A stretch of DNA of 64,000 nt from Cyanobacteria bacterium REEB417 (GTDB lineage: Bacteria; Cyanobacteriota; Cyanobacteriia; PCC-6307; Cyanobiaceae): the NCBI GenBank assembly GCA_018970945.1, contig JAGWVJ010000004.1:38909-102908 (forward strand), in the 5' to 3' direction. Each line of letters starts with the position of its first letter. Within the stretch, counting starts at the first letter, position 1. Positions 40,855 to 50,510 of this stretch are shown piece after piece. A model generated the notes under the pieces. That model did not search any database. It was not told the origin of the DNA and saw only the letters and a list, made by a program, of their open reading frames with translations. The position numbers and the translations under genes are program-made.

Positions 40855-40881
40855 AAAAAAGAGGAGCCGGGCGGCTCCTCT
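40855..40881 (-). terminator. rho-independent terminator of the psbEFLJ operon
   Basis: On the minus strand the sequence reads an 8-9 bp GC-rich stem (40860-40868 with 40873-40881), a GCCC loop, then a run of six U (40855-40860 complement). It is 53 bases beyond the psbJ stop and separates psbEFLJ from the MNT/HEPN pair. Confidence 0.9.
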
Positions 40882-40933
40882 GCTGTGTGATGGAAGGCTT
40901 TGCGCTGCCGTGTTGCCGTTTTGATTGAACCGA

Positions 40934-41134
40934 TCAGGCTGAACCGACCCCCACGTAGGAGCCGTAGAAGAACAGGCCGACCACAAAGATCACAGCCATT
41001 CCGCCGGCGGTGGCCACCAGCCAGAGGGGCAGCACGCCTTCGGTCCAACGCGAGCGCCAGGCCACCGCCGGGCGTCCATCGGGGAGGCGGTCGGGGATCC
41101 GGCCGTCAGGCAGGTTGGATTTCTTGCCGCTCAT
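40934..41134 (-). CDS. psbJ: photosystem II protein J
   Basis: A 66-residue PsbJ with one membrane helix ([20 protein letters not shown]) and the typical end GSYVGVGSA. It is a small subunit of photosystem II near the plastoquinone side. The N-terminal soluble part is longer than the usual 38-40 residues, as in some Synechococcus. It lies last in psbE-psbF-psbL-psbJ. Confidence 0.95.
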   Translation of the reverse strand: MSGKKSNLPDGRIPDRLPDGRPAVAWRSRWTEGVLPLWLVATAGGMAVIFVVGLFFYGSYVGVGSA

Positions 41135-41150
41135 TCGGGATGCCTCCGGA

Positions 41151-41270
41151 TCAGTTGAAGAAGTAGCTCGAGAACAGCACGCCGGTCACGAACACCAGCA
41201 GCAGACCCAGGTACAGGCTGGTGCGGTTGAGTTCAACCGGCAGGTTGTTGGGGTTTGGATTGCGTTGCAT
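41151..41270 (-). CDS. psbL: photosystem II protein L
   Basis: A 39-residue protein, [20 protein letters not shown] at the start and ending SSYFFN, matching PsbL exactly in length and layout. It has one membrane helix and contributes to the PSII dimer and the QA site. It lies 17 bases downstream of psbF and 16 bases upstream of psbJ. Confidence 0.96.
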   Translation of the reverse strand: MQRNPNPNNLPVELNRTSLYLGLLLVFVTGVLFSSYFFN

Positions 41271-41287
41271 GGCAGGCGCTCAGGAAG

Positions 41288-41425
41288 TCAGCGACGGATG
41301 AACTGCATCGCGGCCAGGGCGCCCAGGAAGAAGACCGTGGGAACGCCGAGGGCGTGAATCGACAGCCAGCGCACCGTGAAGATCGGGTAGTTGCGCGGCG
41401 TGGTAGGGGCGGGAGTCTGGGTCAT
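41288..41425 (-). CDS. psbF: cytochrome b559 beta subunit
   Basis: A 45-residue protein with a single helix; the heme-ligand His is in [11 protein letters not shown] and the end is QFIRR. It pairs with PsbE to bind one heme of photosystem II. It lies five bases downstream of psbE. Confidence 0.97.
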   Translation of the reverse strand: MTQTPAPTTPRNYPIFTVRWLSIHALGVPTVFFLGALAAMQFIRR

Positions 41426-41430
41426 GGCGT

Positions 41431-41679
41431 TTATTGCAGGCGCAGATCAAGGGACGACTTGGCGTCGTACCGCTGGCTCACCACAGGTGCCTTGCTTTCG
41501 CTGGCCTGGAAGTAGGCATCCGGCCGCGGTGTGCCGAAGGCGTCGTAGGCCAGACCAGTGGACACAAACAGAAATCCGGCCAGGAAGATCGCAGGCAGGG
41601 TCACCGCGTGGATCACCCAGTAGCGGATGCTGGTGATGATTTCAAAGAACGGACGTTCACCCGTAGAGCCGGCAGCCAT
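41431..41679 (-). CDS. psbE: cytochrome b559 alpha subunit
   Basis: An 82-residue protein with a single helix and the heme-ligand His in [13 protein letters not shown], followed by [13 protein letters not shown] on the lumen side. It is essential for photosystem II assembly. It begins the psbEFLJ unit; a possible -10 element TAGGAT reads on the minus strand at 41703-41708, but no clear -35 was found. Confidence 0.98.
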   Translation of the reverse strand: MAAGSTGERPFFEIITSIRYWVIHAVTLPAIFLAGFLFVSTGLAYDAFGTPRPDAYFQASESKAPVVSQRYDAKSSLDLRLQ

Positions 41680-41809
41680 GGCACCAAGCGTTCAGCTCGG
41701 TGATCCTAGGGGTCGGGCTCCGGGCGTCGGGAGCCACCGGCCACCTTGGTAACAGAAGTTGGCGGGGTTGCAGCAAACGCCCCCGGGTCAGGGGGATCGA
41801 GACAGTCGC

Positions 41810-42838
41810 TCAGCCGACCCAGCGCAACAGGGAGCCCCGCTCACCCAGGACAAAACCCTTGCCGTCGCCGGTGAACACGATGCGGGTGAAGTTGGAGGGC
41901 TGCTGGGACCCCACGGGGTCCTTCTGCCAGGTCTTGCCGCCGTCGGCACTGCTCAGCAGGGTGCCGCTGCCCCCACCGGCCCAGATGGCTCCACTGGGGT
42001 CCCAGGCCATGTCGAGATAGCCGTAGCCATTGGTGATCGGAACGATCGCCTTGCCCCAGGCCTCGGGATCGCTCGCATCGCTGTTGAAGCGGATCTGGGC
42101 GCCGCGGGCGACCATCCACAGCGGGCCCTCGGGCTGGAAGCCGATCGACTGGAGCCTCTGGCTGCTGACCCGCTGGTGCACCTGCCAGGTCGCCTGGCCG
42201 GGGTCCCAGGTGGCAAAGAAGTTGCCCAGGCCGCTGACGCTCACATAGCGGCCCTGGTCATCGCGGCGCAGGTCGCGCACGGCGCCGGCGGCGTCGGTGA
42301 CCTTGGCCTGCCAGCTGCTGCCGCCATCGCCGGTCTCATACACGGCGCCCACATTGGTGGCCAGTTCGGCGGTGCCGCTGCCCAGAGCGGTGATCAGATA
42401 GGGCTCGCCCGGCAGCTTGGTGTCGAGCAGCAGGCGGCTCCAGTTCTGACCGCCATCGGTGCTGTGCAGCAACAGGCCGGGCTGACCCGCGATCCAGCCC
42501 TCGTTGCCCCTGAAGTCGATGCTGATCAGACGGAAGTTTTCTTCATCCGGCAGATCGAGCGCCCTGGGGGCCCAGCTGGCGCCGCCGTCATCGGTTTCTT
42601 CGATCAGGCGGTTGCTGCCCACCAGAAAACCATGGTTGCTGTCGGTGAAGGCCACATCCAGTGGGTTCGACTTGGTGTCGAGGGGCACCGCTTGCCAGGG
42701 GCTGGTCGCTGCCACCGGCAGCCCGGTGGTCACGCAGCCGCCGAGGCCAAGCCCGAGTACCACACAGACCGCCAGGCTCAACAGAGGTCTCAGCAGCTGG
42801 CTCAGGGAACGCAGACGGTGCAGAACGGATGGGTTCAC
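41810..42838 (-). CDS. ycf48: photosystem II assembly factor Ycf48 (HCF136)
   Basis: A 342-residue beta-propeller protein with a lipoprotein signal: basic start, hydrophobic stretch and a Gly-Gly-Cys lipobox (GLGLGGC). Repeated motifs such as TDSNHGFLVGSN, DDGGASW, STDGGQNWSRLLL and SADGGKTWQKDPV mark the BNR/Asp-box blades. It binds D1 and helps build the PSII reaction centre in the thylakoid. GTG 42838 is taken as the start; a TTG 12 bases upstream is possible. It lies between rubA and psbE, as usual in cyanobacteria. Confidence 0.96.
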   Translation of the reverse strand: MNPSVLHRLRSLSQLLRPLLSLAVCVVLGLGLGGCVTTGLPVAATSPWQAVPLDTKSNPLDVAFTDSNHGFLVGSNRLIEETDDGGASWAPRALDLPDEENFRLISIDFRGNEGWIAGQPGLLLHSTDGGQNWSRLLLDTKLPGEPYLITALGSGTAELATNVGAVYETGDGGSSWQAKVTDAAGAVRDLRRDDQGRYVSVSGLGNFFATWDPGQATWQVHQRVSSQRLQSIGFQPEGPLWMVARGAQIRFNSDASDPEAWGKAIVPITNGYGYLDMAWDPSGAIWAGGGSGTLLSSADGGKTWQKDPVGSQQPSNFTRIVFTGDGKGFVLGERGSLLRWVG

Positions 42839-42846
42839 GGTCGTGC

Positions 42847-43293
42847 TCAACGCAGGGAATACAACGAGAGGAAGAAGGCGATCGCCAAGGCGAAGCCCCC
42901 GAAGATCAGCACATTCTTCTGGCCGGGTGTGAGCCGGTTGACCCCGAGGCCGAAGTTGAGATTCTCCTCGAAGCCACTGGGTTTGTTGCGTGGGCCGATG
43001 TCCTTGAAAGCGCCGACCCTGCTGCGGCAGACCGGGCAGCGAAAGGTCGCGGCATCCACCGTAAGAAATGGGGTGCCCGGTTCGATGCCGAGCTTCCTGA
43101 CCCCTTCGCCCGGGTCGTACACAAAGCCGCAACTGCGGCATTCGAAGCGGTGGCTGTCGAGATCCTCGGCTTCAGGCTCTTGGGTCTGCAGCTCAGCGAC
43201 TGCATCGGACTCGGCGGATTCCACCGTTGCCTGCTCAGGCGTTTCGGGTGTGAGATCGGCCGATGGGAGATCGGCCTGGGTGTCGCTGCTCAT
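42847..43293 (-). CDS. rubA: membrane-anchored rubredoxin RubA
   Basis: A 148-residue protein: an acidic N-terminal linker, a rubredoxin domain with iron ligands in FECRSCGFVYDPGEG and FRCPVCRSR, and one C-terminal helix (VLIFGGFALAIAFFL). It is the RubA needed for photosystem assembly, lying upstream of ycf48. ATG 43293 (MSSDTQAD) is chosen; an ATG 75 bases upstream is in frame but looks non-coding. Confidence 0.94.
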   Translation of the reverse strand: MSSDTQADLPSADLTPETPEQATVESAESDAVAELQTQEPEAEDLDSHRFECRSCGFVYDPGEGVRKLGIEPGTPFLTVDAATFRCPVCRSRVGAFKDIGPRNKPSGFEENLNFGLGVNRLTPGQKNVLIFGGFALAIAFFLSLYSLR

Positions 43294-43459
43294 CCCTACC
43301 GGGCCTGCGGTGGGCAGAACTCTATCCATGCGAAGCGGCGTAACAGCGTTGGCAGCCGCCTGAACCACTGTCGGTGCCGCAGTTGACGCTGTCCCATGAC
43401 CCTCGCCCCACGGCCGGGGCTGGGGGTGCCAGACTGCCGTCCACGCGGGCCTGGTCCGG

Positions 43460-43822
43460 ATGTTTGAGCTCTCGGGTTACGACGCCTTTCTCGGCTTTCT
43501 GCTGATCTCTGCAGCAGTGCCGATCCTGGCACTGGTGACCAACAAGCTGCTTTCACCGAAGAGCCGCGACGGTGAACGTCAGCTCACCTACGAATCGGGG
43601 ATGGAGCCGATCGGCGGCGCCTGGATTCAGTTCAACATCCGCTACTACATGTTTGCCCTGGTCTTTGTCATCTTTGACGTCGAGACTGTGTTTCTCTACC
43701 CCTGGGCCGTGGCTTTCCACCGTTTGGGGCTGCTGGCTTTCATCGAGGCCCTGATTTTCATCGCCATCCTGGTGGTGGCCCTGGCCTATGCCTGGCGCAA
43801 GGGCGCCCTTGAGTGGAGCTGA
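43460..43822 (+). CDS. ndhC: NAD(P)H-quinone oxidoreductase subunit 3
   Basis: A 120-residue membrane subunit of NDH-1 with three helices. [45 protein letters not shown] is the strongly conserved loop and second helix. It starts the ndhC-ndhK-ndhJ operon, 12 bases upstream of ndhK. It acts in cyclic electron flow and respiration in the thylakoid membrane. Confidence 0.97.
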   Translation: MFELSGYDAFLGFLLISAAVPILALVTNKLLSPKSRDGERQLTYESGMEPIGGAWIQFNIRYYMFALVFVIFDVETVFLYPWAVAFHRLGLLAFIEALIFIAILVVALAYAWRKGALEWS

Positions 43823-43834
43823 CGGACTGACGCC

Positions 43835-44572
43835 ATGACCCAGACCCCTTCTCCTGGCATCAACGCCCTGCGCGACCTGCGTGAGGCAAGTTGCAGCCCC
43901 GTGGGTGCGCCCAAGGTCACCTCGGATCTCTCCGAGAACGTGATCCTCACCACCCTCGATGATCTGCACAACTGGGCCCGTCTGAGCAGCCTCTGGCCGC
44001 TGCTCTATGGCACGGCCTGCTGTTTCATCGAATTTGCGGCCCTGATCGGCTCGCGCTTCGACTTTGACCGTTTCGGTCTGGTGCCCCGCTCCAGTCCGCG
44101 TCAGGCCGATCTGCTGATCGTGGCCGGAACCGTCACCATGAAGATGGCGCCGGCTCTGGTGCGTCTCTACGAACAGATGCCCGAGCCCAAATACGTCATC
44201 GCCATGGGCGCCTGCACGATTACGGGCGGCATGTTCAGTGCCGACTCCACCACCGCCGTGCGTGGTGTCGACAAGTTGATTCCGGTCGATCTGTACCTGC
44301 CCGGCTGCCCGCCGCGCCCCGAGGCCATCTTCGATGCGGTGATCAAGCTGCGCAAAAAGGTTGGTAACGAAGCCCTGGCCGAGCGGGGCAACCTGTTGCC
44401 GACCCACCGCTACTGCACCGTGGCCCACCAGATGAAGGCGGTGGAGCCGATCGTGACCGGTGCCTACCTCGAGGCCGAAACCCAGCGCAAGGCCCTGGCC
44501 GCCGCTGCAGGGCTGCCACTGGGCAGCGCTGCCGAACCAGCTGCTGTCGCCCTTGACGCCGACCAAGCCTGA
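43835..44572 (+). CDS. ndhK: NAD(P)H-quinone oxidoreductase subunit K
   Basis: A 245-residue NDH-1 subunit holding iron-sulfur cluster N2. The ligands lie in [24 protein letters not shown] and [13 protein letters not shown]. It sits between NdhC and NdhJ in the operon. The last codons form part of a 16-base tandem duplication (44558-44589). Confidence 0.97.
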   Translation: MTQTPSPGINALRDLREASCSPVGAPKVTSDLSENVILTTLDDLHNWARLSSLWPLLYGTACCFIEFAALIGSRFDFDRFGLVPRSSPRQADLLIVAGTVTMKMAPALVRLYEQMPEPKYVIAMGACTITGGMFSADSTTAVRGVDKLIPVDLYLPGCPPRPEAIFDAVIKLRKKVGNEALAERGNLLPTHRYCTVAHQMKAVEPIVTGAYLEAETQRKALAAAAGLPLGSAAEPAAVALDADQA

Positions 44573-44589
44573 CGCCATCCAAGCCTGAC
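44558..44589 (+). repeat. 16-bp tandem duplication at ndhK 3' end
   Basis: Units 44558-44573 (GCCGACCAAGCCTGAC) and 44574-44589 match at 14 of 16 bases. The ndhK stop is in the first copy, so the gene's last bases are copied just past the stop. Confidence 0.75.
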
Positions 44590-44606
44590 GCCGCCCATCG
44601 ACCGCC

Positions 44607-45212
44607 ATGCCAGAAGCCCAGGATCCCGCAACGCAGCCAACAGCAACGCAGCCAACAGCATCGCAGCCAACAGCAGCCGACCAGTCCCAGGCTCCCCAGC
44701 CCGGCCCGGTGAGCCAGTGGCTCAGCAGCCAGGGCTTTGGCCATGCGGTCTTGCCCTGCGATCACCTCGGTGTCGAGGTGATTGGTGTGGAGCCGGTGTT
44801 CCTTCCGGTGATCGCCATGGCTCTCAAGGCCTGGGGTTTTGATTACCTTCAATGCCAGGGTGGCTACGACGAGGGGCCCGGCGGCAATCTGGTGAGCTTC
44901 TACCAGCTGGTGAAACTGGCGGCCCTGGCCGACCGGGCCGCTGGCACCCAGCAGCTTTCGGCTGATCTGAAGCCCGAGGAAGTCCGCCTCAAAGTGTTTC
45001 TGCCCCGTGAGGGTGACCTGACGATTCCCAGCCTCTATGGGGTGTTTCGTGGCGCCGACTGGCAAGAGCGCGAGACCTTCGACATGTACGGGATCGTCTA
45101 CGAAGGGCACCCCCACCCCAAGCGCCTGCTGATGCCCGAAGACTGGAAGGGCTACCCGCTGCGCAAAGACTATGTGCAGCCCGATTTCTACGAAATGCAG
45201 GACGCCTACTGA
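44607..45212 (+). CDS. ndhJ: NAD(P)H-quinone oxidoreductase subunit J
   Basis: A 201-residue NDH-1 subunit (30 kDa type). [29 protein letters not shown] and [13 protein letters not shown] are the conserved core. The N-terminus carries a low-complexity Gln-Pro-Thr-Ala repeat encoded by 44631-44675, absent from the core fold. It ends the ndhC-ndhK-ndhJ operon. Confidence 0.97.
   Translation: MPEAQDPATQPTATQPTASQPTAADQSQAPQPGPVSQWLSSQGFGHAVLPCDHLGVEVIGVEPVFLPVIAMALKAWGFDYLQCQGGYDEGPGGNLVSFYQLVKLAALADRAAGTQQLSADLKPEEVRLKVFLPREGDLTIPSLYGVFRGADWQERETFDMYGIVYEGHPHPKRLLMPEDWKGYPLRKDYVQPDFYEMQDAY
44631..44675 (+). repeat. 15-bp triple repeat inside ndhJ
   Basis: Three consecutive 15-base units (44631-44645, 44646-44660, 44661-44675) are almost identical (ACGCAGCCAACAGCA; the third starts TCG). 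They encode [10 protein letters not shown] and QPTAA in the N-terminal tail of NdhJ. Confidence 0.9.
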
Positions 45213-45247
45213 TTCGGGAGCACTGAACCTGGACTCATTGGTCAGGC

Positions 45248-46660
45248 TTACTGCGCTCTGAGCGTTTTTTTGTAGAACCGCAGCACTGCGATCGCCAGGC
45301 TGCGGGGGTCGTGGCGCAGGGTCGCCGTTGGCCGGGCTCCCTGCAGGGGGGCCTGCATCACCTCGTAGCCCTGCCGGTTCAGTTCGCGGGCATCGCAGCT
45401 CACGGGTTCGGCACCGGTCTGGCGGTAGCGCTCCAGCAGGGGGCTGTCGCTGGCTCCCATGGGTTCCTGGGCGAGCACCGCGGTGAACAGACGCTGCTGC
45501 ACCCCAAGGGTGGCCAACTGGGCTTCGATCGCCCGCAGGTGGCCGCTCACATCGAGACCGTCGGTCTCGCCGGGTTGGGTCATCAGGTTGCAGATGTACA
45601 GCCGCGGCGCCTTGCTGCGGCTGATCGCCGTGACCAGCTCGGGCACCAGCAGGTTGGGCAGCAGCGAGGTGTACAGGCTTCCCGGCCCCAGGATGATCAG
45701 GTCGGCGTTGGCGATCGCTTCGATCGCCCGGGGTAGGGCCGGGGGGCGTTCGGGGATGCAGCCCAGCCGCACAATCGGGCTGGTGGCCTTGCCGATTGCC
45801 GACTCGCCCTCGATGCGGCTGCCGTTTTCGAGCTCGGCCCAGAGGCGCACATCGGCAGTGGTGGCCGGTACGACCTGGCCCTGCACCGCCAGCACCCGGC
45901 TGCTGGCGGTGATCGCCGATTCGAGATTGCCGGTGATCGCGGTCAGGGCCGAGAGAAACAGGTTGCCGAAGCTGTGCCCCTCGAGCCCGCTGCCGGCCTT
46001 GAAGCGGTACTGGAACAGACGGGTCAGCAGGGGCTCTTCGCGGGCCAGGGCGGCGAGGCAGTTGCGGATGTCACCCGGGGGTTGCACCCCCAGCTCCCGG
46101 CGCAGCACGCCACTGCTGCCGCCGTCGTCTGCCACGGTGACGATGGCAGTGAGGTTCGAGCTGTAGCGCTTCAGCCCGCTCAGCAGGGTCGAGAGTCCAG
46201 TGCCACCCCCGATCGCCACGATGCTGGGCCCCCGGTTGAGGCGTCCCTGGGCCAGCAGGGCATCGACCAGCAGCGTGTCCTTTTCAGGCGCAAGGGCCTG
46301 CTGGATCGAGCTGAAGCTGCGGCTCTGGCCCCACAGCACCAGACCGGCGCCGATCACGAGCACCAGTGGCCCGGTGATCCCGCGCGGCATCACCTGGGTG
46401 ATCATCCCCAGCAGCCAGTCGATCGACTCGAGAATCCAGTAAATCGGTTTGAGGTCGGCCCAGACGGCCGCCCCAAGCAGGGCCATCACCAGCCCCAGCC
46501 CGGAGGTGAGCACCCAGCGCTTGACCACCAGGCCGGGCCTCAGCCAGCGGGCCGCGCGGCGTGAACGGCTGACCAGGTCCCGTTGGCGAACGGCGCTGCG
46601 CTGCAACCGGCGGCGCAGCGTCGGCCGGCGGGCAGAGTGGTTGGGACCGTTGCCGCTCAA
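45248..46660 (-). CDS. gluconeogenesis factor YvcK family protein
   Basis: A protein of about 470 residues of the YvcK/CofD-like family. A membrane anchor (WVLTSGLGLVMALLGAAVWA and a second segment) is followed by the Rossmann-like domain with SIVAIGGGTGLSTLLSGLK, VTVADDGGSSGVLRREL and LPNLLVPELV. YvcK proteins affect carbon flux and envelope growth; the cyanobacterial role is unclear. The start is uncertain: TTG 46660 leaves 43 bases before the divergent transporter gene, while an ATG at 46756 would overlap it by 53. It is convergent with ndhJ. Confidence 0.85.
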   Translation of the reverse strand: MSGNGPNHSARRPTLRRRLQRSAVRQRDLVSRSRRAARWLRPGLVVKRWVLTSGLGLVMALLGAAVWADLKPIYWILESIDWLLGMITQVMPRGITGPLVLVIGAGLVLWGQSRSFSSIQQALAPEKDTLLVDALLAQGRLNRGPSIVAIGGGTGLSTLLSGLKRYSSNLTAIVTVADDGGSSGVLRRELGVQPPGDIRNCLAALAREEPLLTRLFQYRFKAGSGLEGHSFGNLFLSALTAITGNLESAITASSRVLAVQGQVVPATTADVRLWAELENGSRIEGESAIGKATSPIVRLGCIPERPPALPRAIEAIANADLIILGPGSLYTSLLPNLLVPELVTAISRSKAPRLYICNLMTQPGETDGLDVSGHLRAIEAQLATLGVQQRLFTAVLAQEPMGASDSPLLERYRQTGAEPVSCDARELNRQGYEVMQAPLQGARPTATLRHDPRSLAIAVLRFYKKTLRAQ

Positions 46661-46703
46661 GGGCCGTGCGTGGGACGCTGCAAATCTCGGCAGAACTGTA
46701 CGG

Positions 46704-47498
46704 ATGATTCGCCAGGCCGACCTGCCGCCCGTCGCCGAAATGGTCGACCTGACCATGCGCTGGGGATCGAAACCCGTGCTCGATCAGGTCAACCTCACCA
46801 TCCAGCCGGGTGAGCGGATCGTCGTGGTCGGCCCGTCGGGTGCTGGCAAATCGACGATTCTGCGGGTGCTGGCGGGGTTGCAGCTGCCCACCGGCGGCAG
46901 CCTCAGGCTCCATGGCGTGCCCCAGACCTACCTGCGGCTCGACCAGAGGCATCCGCCCGATGTGCGCCTGGTGTTTCAGAACCCGGCGCTGCTGGGTTCG
47001 CTGACGGTGCGCGAAAACGTCGGCTTTCTGCTCTACCGCCACAGCCGCCTGCCTGAGGGCGAGATCCGCCAGCGGGTGTCCCAGGCGCTCGAGGCCGTGG
47101 GTCTGGCCGGCACCGACGAGCTCTTCCCGGGACAGCTCAGCGGTGGCATGCAGAAACGGGTCAGCTTTGCGCGGGCGCTGATCGATGATCCCGCCAAGCA
47201 GGACCACGAGGTGCCCCTGCTGCTGTTTGACGAGCCCACTGCCGGTCTGGACCCCGTGGCCTGCACCCGCATCGAGGATCTGATCGTGCGCACCACCGAA
47301 ATGGCCCAAGGCAGCTCGGTCGTCGTGAGCCATGTGATGAGCACGATCGAACGCTCAGGAGAGCGGCTGCTGCTGCTCTATGAAGGCAAATTCCGCTGGG
47401 GCGGCACGGTCGACGCGTTCCACAGCAGCGACAACCCCTATGTCGTGCAGTTCCGAACAGGTAGTCTGCGCGGACCGATGCAGCCTGCTGAGCTCTAG
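46704..47498 (+). CDS. ABC transporter ATP-binding protein (MlaF-like)
   Basis: A 264-residue ATPase. Walker A is VGPSGAGKSTILRVL, the signature is LSGGMQKRVSFARAL, and Walker B is LLLFDEPTAGLDPVAC. The MQKR signature variant and the next MCE gene mark it as the ATPase of a lipid-transport (MlaFEDB/TGD-type) system. ATG 46704 is used as start. The permease partner is not in this window. Confidence 0.9.
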   Translation: MIRQADLPPVAEMVDLTMRWGSKPVLDQVNLTIQPGERIVVVGPSGAGKSTILRVLAGLQLPTGGSLRLHGVPQTYLRLDQRHPPDVRLVFQNPALLGSLTVRENVGFLLYRHSRLPEGEIRQRVSQALEAVGLAGTDELFPGQLSGGMQKRVSFARALIDDPAKQDHEVPLLLFDEPTAGLDPVACTRIEDLIVRTTEMAQGSSVVVSHVMSTIERSGERLLLLYEGKFRWGGTVDAFHSSDNPYVVQFRTGSLRGPMQPAEL

Positions 47499-47501
47499 AC
47501 G

Positions 47502-48392
47502 ATGCGCCGCAGTGTTCGTGAAGCGTTGGTTGGGTTCTCGCTATTGGCAGCTGTCGCCAGTGCCGTCGGCCTGTCGTTCTGGCTGCGGGGCATCACCATC
47601 TCCAGTCGCAACTGGCGTGTGCAGGCCCGTTTTGAAAATGCAGGCGGGTTGGCCGAGCGCTCACCGGTGGTGTTCCGCGGGGTCATGGTCGGCAGCGTCC
47701 AGAGCATCCGCGTCACACCGCAGGCGGTTGTGGCCGAACTGGAGATCACCGATCCCACCCTGATCCTGGCCCGGCCAACCTATGCCGAGGTGGGTCAGGC
47801 GTCGCTGCTGGGCGGCACGGCCCAGGTCGCCCTGGTGAGTCTGGGCAAGCCCGTGCCCACGGGCACCGCAGGGCCGCACGACCCAACGTGCAACAACGCA
47901 CTGGTGGTCTGCCCACGCTCCCAGATCCCGGGTCAGGCCACCCCCAGTCTCGAGAGTGTGCTTGGCAGCATGCAGCGCCTGCTCGATGACGCCGAGCGCC
48001 AGAAGCTCGTCACCGACATCGCCACCACCGTGCGCACCTTTGATCGCGCCGCCAAGGAGGCCTCGGTGTTCCTCAAGGATGGCCAGCTGCTGGTGCGCAA
48101 CATCGACGGGTCGGTGCGCAGGGTCAATCCGATCCTGGCCAACCTCGATGCCTCCAGCCTGCACATCCGCAACCTGACCGCCGCCCTCGACAACCCCAAG
48201 ACCATCTCGGAGCTCCAGAGCACCGTCGCCAATGCCGAAAAGCTGACCGCCCGCTGGGAGGCGGTCGGTGGTGACGTCAAGAAACTGACCAGCGACGAGC
48301 AGTTCATGAACGGCCTCCGCAGCGTCGCGGTCGGCCTGGGCAAGTTCTTCGATGAGCTGTATCCAGGTCGGGCCGCGGCTAGATCCCGCTGA
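47502..48392 (+). CDS. MlaD-family MCE domain protein
   Basis: A 296-residue protein with an N-terminal membrane anchor ([21 protein letters not shown]) and an MCE domain with [23 protein letters not shown] and [17 protein letters not shown]. The C-terminal part is helical, as in MlaD/TGD2 substrate-binding proteins that carry lipids between membranes. It lies three bases after the ATPase gene and overlaps the end of chlD by 14 bases. Confidence 0.92.
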   Translation: MRRSVREALVGFSLLAAVASAVGLSFWLRGITISSRNWRVQARFENAGGLAERSPVVFRGVMVGSVQSIRVTPQAVVAELEITDPTLILARPTYAEVGQASLLGGTAQVALVSLGKPVPTGTAGPHDPTCNNALVVCPRSQIPGQATPSLESVLGSMQRLLDDAERQKLVTDIATTVRTFDRAAKEASVFLKDGQLLVRNIDGSVRRVNPILANLDASSLHIRNLTAALDNPKTISELQSTVANAEKLTARWEAVGGDVKKLTSDEQFMNGLRSVAVGLGKFFDELYPGRAAARSR

Positions 48393-50484
48393 TCGCCTCC
48401 ATGGCGATCGCGGCAATGGCCTGATCGCTGGCCTTGGGCAGCTGCACATACTTGCCACCGGCGGCTTCGGCCAGGTCCTTGCCCATGCCGCTGCCGATGA
48501 ACTTGCGCTCGGTGTCGATCACCAGCAGCCTGATGCCAAGGGCCCGGTACTTGCTGGCGACCTGCTTGACCTCCTCCTTGAGATCGGGGGCCTCTTCGCC
48601 CTCAAGCTGGGGTTGTCCCAGGGAACGGCTGAGCGGCACGTTGCCGCGGCCGTCGGTGATCGCCACCACCACCACCTGACCCAGATCGCCTGTAGCCAGG
48701 GCGTTGGCCCCCACCCGGGCAGCCTGTGAGAGGCCGTGGGCCAGGGGGGAGCCGCCGCCGCAGGGCATCGATTCGAGGCGCCGGCGCGCCGCGGTGATCG
48801 AGCGCGTCGGCGGCAGCAGCACCTCGGCCTGCTCTCCTCTGAACGGGATCAGGGCCACCTCGTCGCGGTTTTCATAGGCCTCCGTGAGCAGGCGGATCAC
48901 GGCGCCCTTGGCGCTCTGCATGCGGTTGAGCGCCATGGAGCCGCTGGCATCCACCAGAAAGATCACCAGGGCCCCGGCCTTGCGCTGCAGCTGCTTGGCG
49001 CGCAGATCACCGTCTTCGACAATCACCGTGCGGTGGGGCTGGCGCTCCCGTCGGCTCTTCTGGTAGGGCGCCGCCGCCCGCAGGGTGGCGTCCACCGCGA
49101 TGCGCTTGACCGGGCCGCGGGGCAGCATCGGCTTGACGTAACGCCCGCGCGAGTCGCTGAACACCACCGCCCGGCTGCCGCTGCCGCCGGTCTTGGCCTT
49201 GGCGGCACCAAACAACAGCAGATCGGGATCGATCGCCACGGCCTCGGGGTCGAGCATGAATTCCTCGGGCACCTGGGGCGGCGCCTGGTCCTCGGGGCTC
49301 TCGGGCTCGTCCTGGTCGTCCTCGGGCTCGTCCGGCTCGTTGTCGTTCTCGGGCTGCTGGGGCTCCTCGGGAGGTTGCTCGCCCTGGGGCGGCGGCGGCG
49401 GTGGCGGTTCCAGCGGCTGGTCGGGGTCGGGCGGTGGCAGCTGCAGGGCCCGCGGCGCGATCACCAGGCGAACGGCCACCTGCAGGTCCTCGGCTTCAAC
49501 CTTGTCGCGGCCGCTCAGGGCGGCATGGGCGCGGGCCACCCGTACCGCATAGAGCTCGCTGCGGTGCCCCTCGACCCCGCCCCGCAGGGCCTCGGTCACC
49601 AGGTAGGCGATCTGCTCGCGGGCGATCTGCACATCCGTCAGCCACTGGCGCGCCAGCAGCAGCTGGGTGGCCAGGGCGTCGGTCTCCTCCTGCCAGCGGG
49701 CACCAAAGGCCTGGCTCGATTCGGCATGACCCATGGCGCTGCGGGTGATCTCCACCCGCTGATCGAGCTCGAGCACCTGGTTGGCGCTCAGGCAGATCGC
49801 AAAGCGATCCAGCAGGTGATCCCGTACGGCCCCCTCCTCGGGGTTGTAGGTGGCGATCAGCAGGCAGCGGCAGGGGTGCGACAGGCTCAGCCCTTCGCGT
49901 TCGATGCGGTTTTCGCCGCTGCCCACGGCGGCCAGCAGCAGGTTGGTGATGGTGTCGTCGAGCAGGTTGAGCTCATCGACATACAGCACCCCGCGGTGGG
50001 CTTCGGCCAGCAACCCCGGTTGAAACACGGCCTGGCCGCTGGCCAGTGAGGCGGTCACATCGACCGAGCCCAGCAGCCGGTCTTCGGTGATGCCCAGCGG
50101 CACCTGCACAAACGGGGCCGGGATCACCTTGGTGGGCAGCAGGCCTCCCATGGCGCTGTCGCCCGGGGTGGCGCCGGTGGGGTCAGCGCCGAGCGCGACT
50201 AGGCGGGCCTGGGTCGCCCCGTCCCACTCGTCGGGGCGCTGCGGGTCCAGGTTGAGGCCCACCGGCATGGCAGCTGTGCCCAGATCGAGCACATCGATCG
50301 GCGGCAGCAGGGCATGCAGACCGCGCGCCAGCACCGATTTGCCGGTGCCGCGCCCCCCGGCGATCACCACGCCCCCCAGACCCGGGTCAACGGCGGCCAG
50401 CAACAGCGCCAGCTTGAGTGTGCCGTGCCCGGTGATGGCCGCCAGCGGAAAGGCTCGCGTTGCAACTGTCCCACTTGCAACCAT
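48379..50484 (-). CDS. chlD: magnesium chelatase subunit D
   Basis: A 701-residue chelatase subunit that, with ChlI and ChlH, inserts Mg into protoporphyrin IX for chlorophyll. The AAA+ part has Walker A GGRGTGKS at 43-50. A proline- and acid-rich linker (about residues 355-410) is followed by a von Willebrand A domain with the metal site DASGS at 512-516. Start is ATG 50484. Long upstream reading in the same frame overlaps folK and looks like shadow sequence. The 3' end overlaps mlaD by 14 bases. Confidence 0.97.
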   Translation of the reverse strand: MVASGTVATRAFPLAAITGHGTLKLALLLAAVDPGLGGVVIAGGRGTGKSVLARGLHALLPPIDVLDLGTAAMPVGLNLDPQRPDEWDGATQARLVALGADPTGATPGDSAMGGLLPTKVIPAPFVQVPLGITEDRLLGSVDVTASLASGQAVFQPGLLAEAHRGVLYVDELNLLDDTITNLLLAAVGSGENRIEREGLSLSHPCRCLLIATYNPEEGAVRDHLLDRFAICLSANQVLELDQRVEITRSAMGHAESSQAFGARWQEETDALATQLLLARQWLTDVQIAREQIAYLVTEALRGGVEGHRSELYAVRVARAHAALSGRDKVEAEDLQVAVRLVIAPRALQLPPPDPDQPLEPPPPPPPQGEQPPEEPQQPENDNEPDEPEDDQDEPESPEDQAPPQVPEEFMLDPEAVAIDPDLLLFGAAKAKTGGSGSRAVVFSDSRGRYVKPMLPRGPVKRIAVDATLRAAAPYQKSRRERQPHRTVIVEDGDLRAKQLQRKAGALVIFLVDASGSMALNRMQSAKGAVIRLLTEAYENRDEVALIPFRGEQAEVLLPPTRSITAARRRLESMPCGGGSPLAHGLSQAARVGANALATGDLGQVVVVAITDGRGNVPLSRSLGQPQLEGEEAPDLKEEVKQVASKYRALGIRLLVIDTERKFIGSGMGKDLAEAAGGKYVQLPKASDQAIAAIAMEAISGI

Positions 50485-50510
50485 GGAGTCAGTGGCCCGG
50501 GCCCGTCGCA

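Noticed and set aside
48736..50049. 437-residue plus-strand frame opposite chlD
   Set aside because: Shadow of the chelatase gene with a Leu/Gly-rich low-complexity stretch mirroring the Pro/Glu linker.
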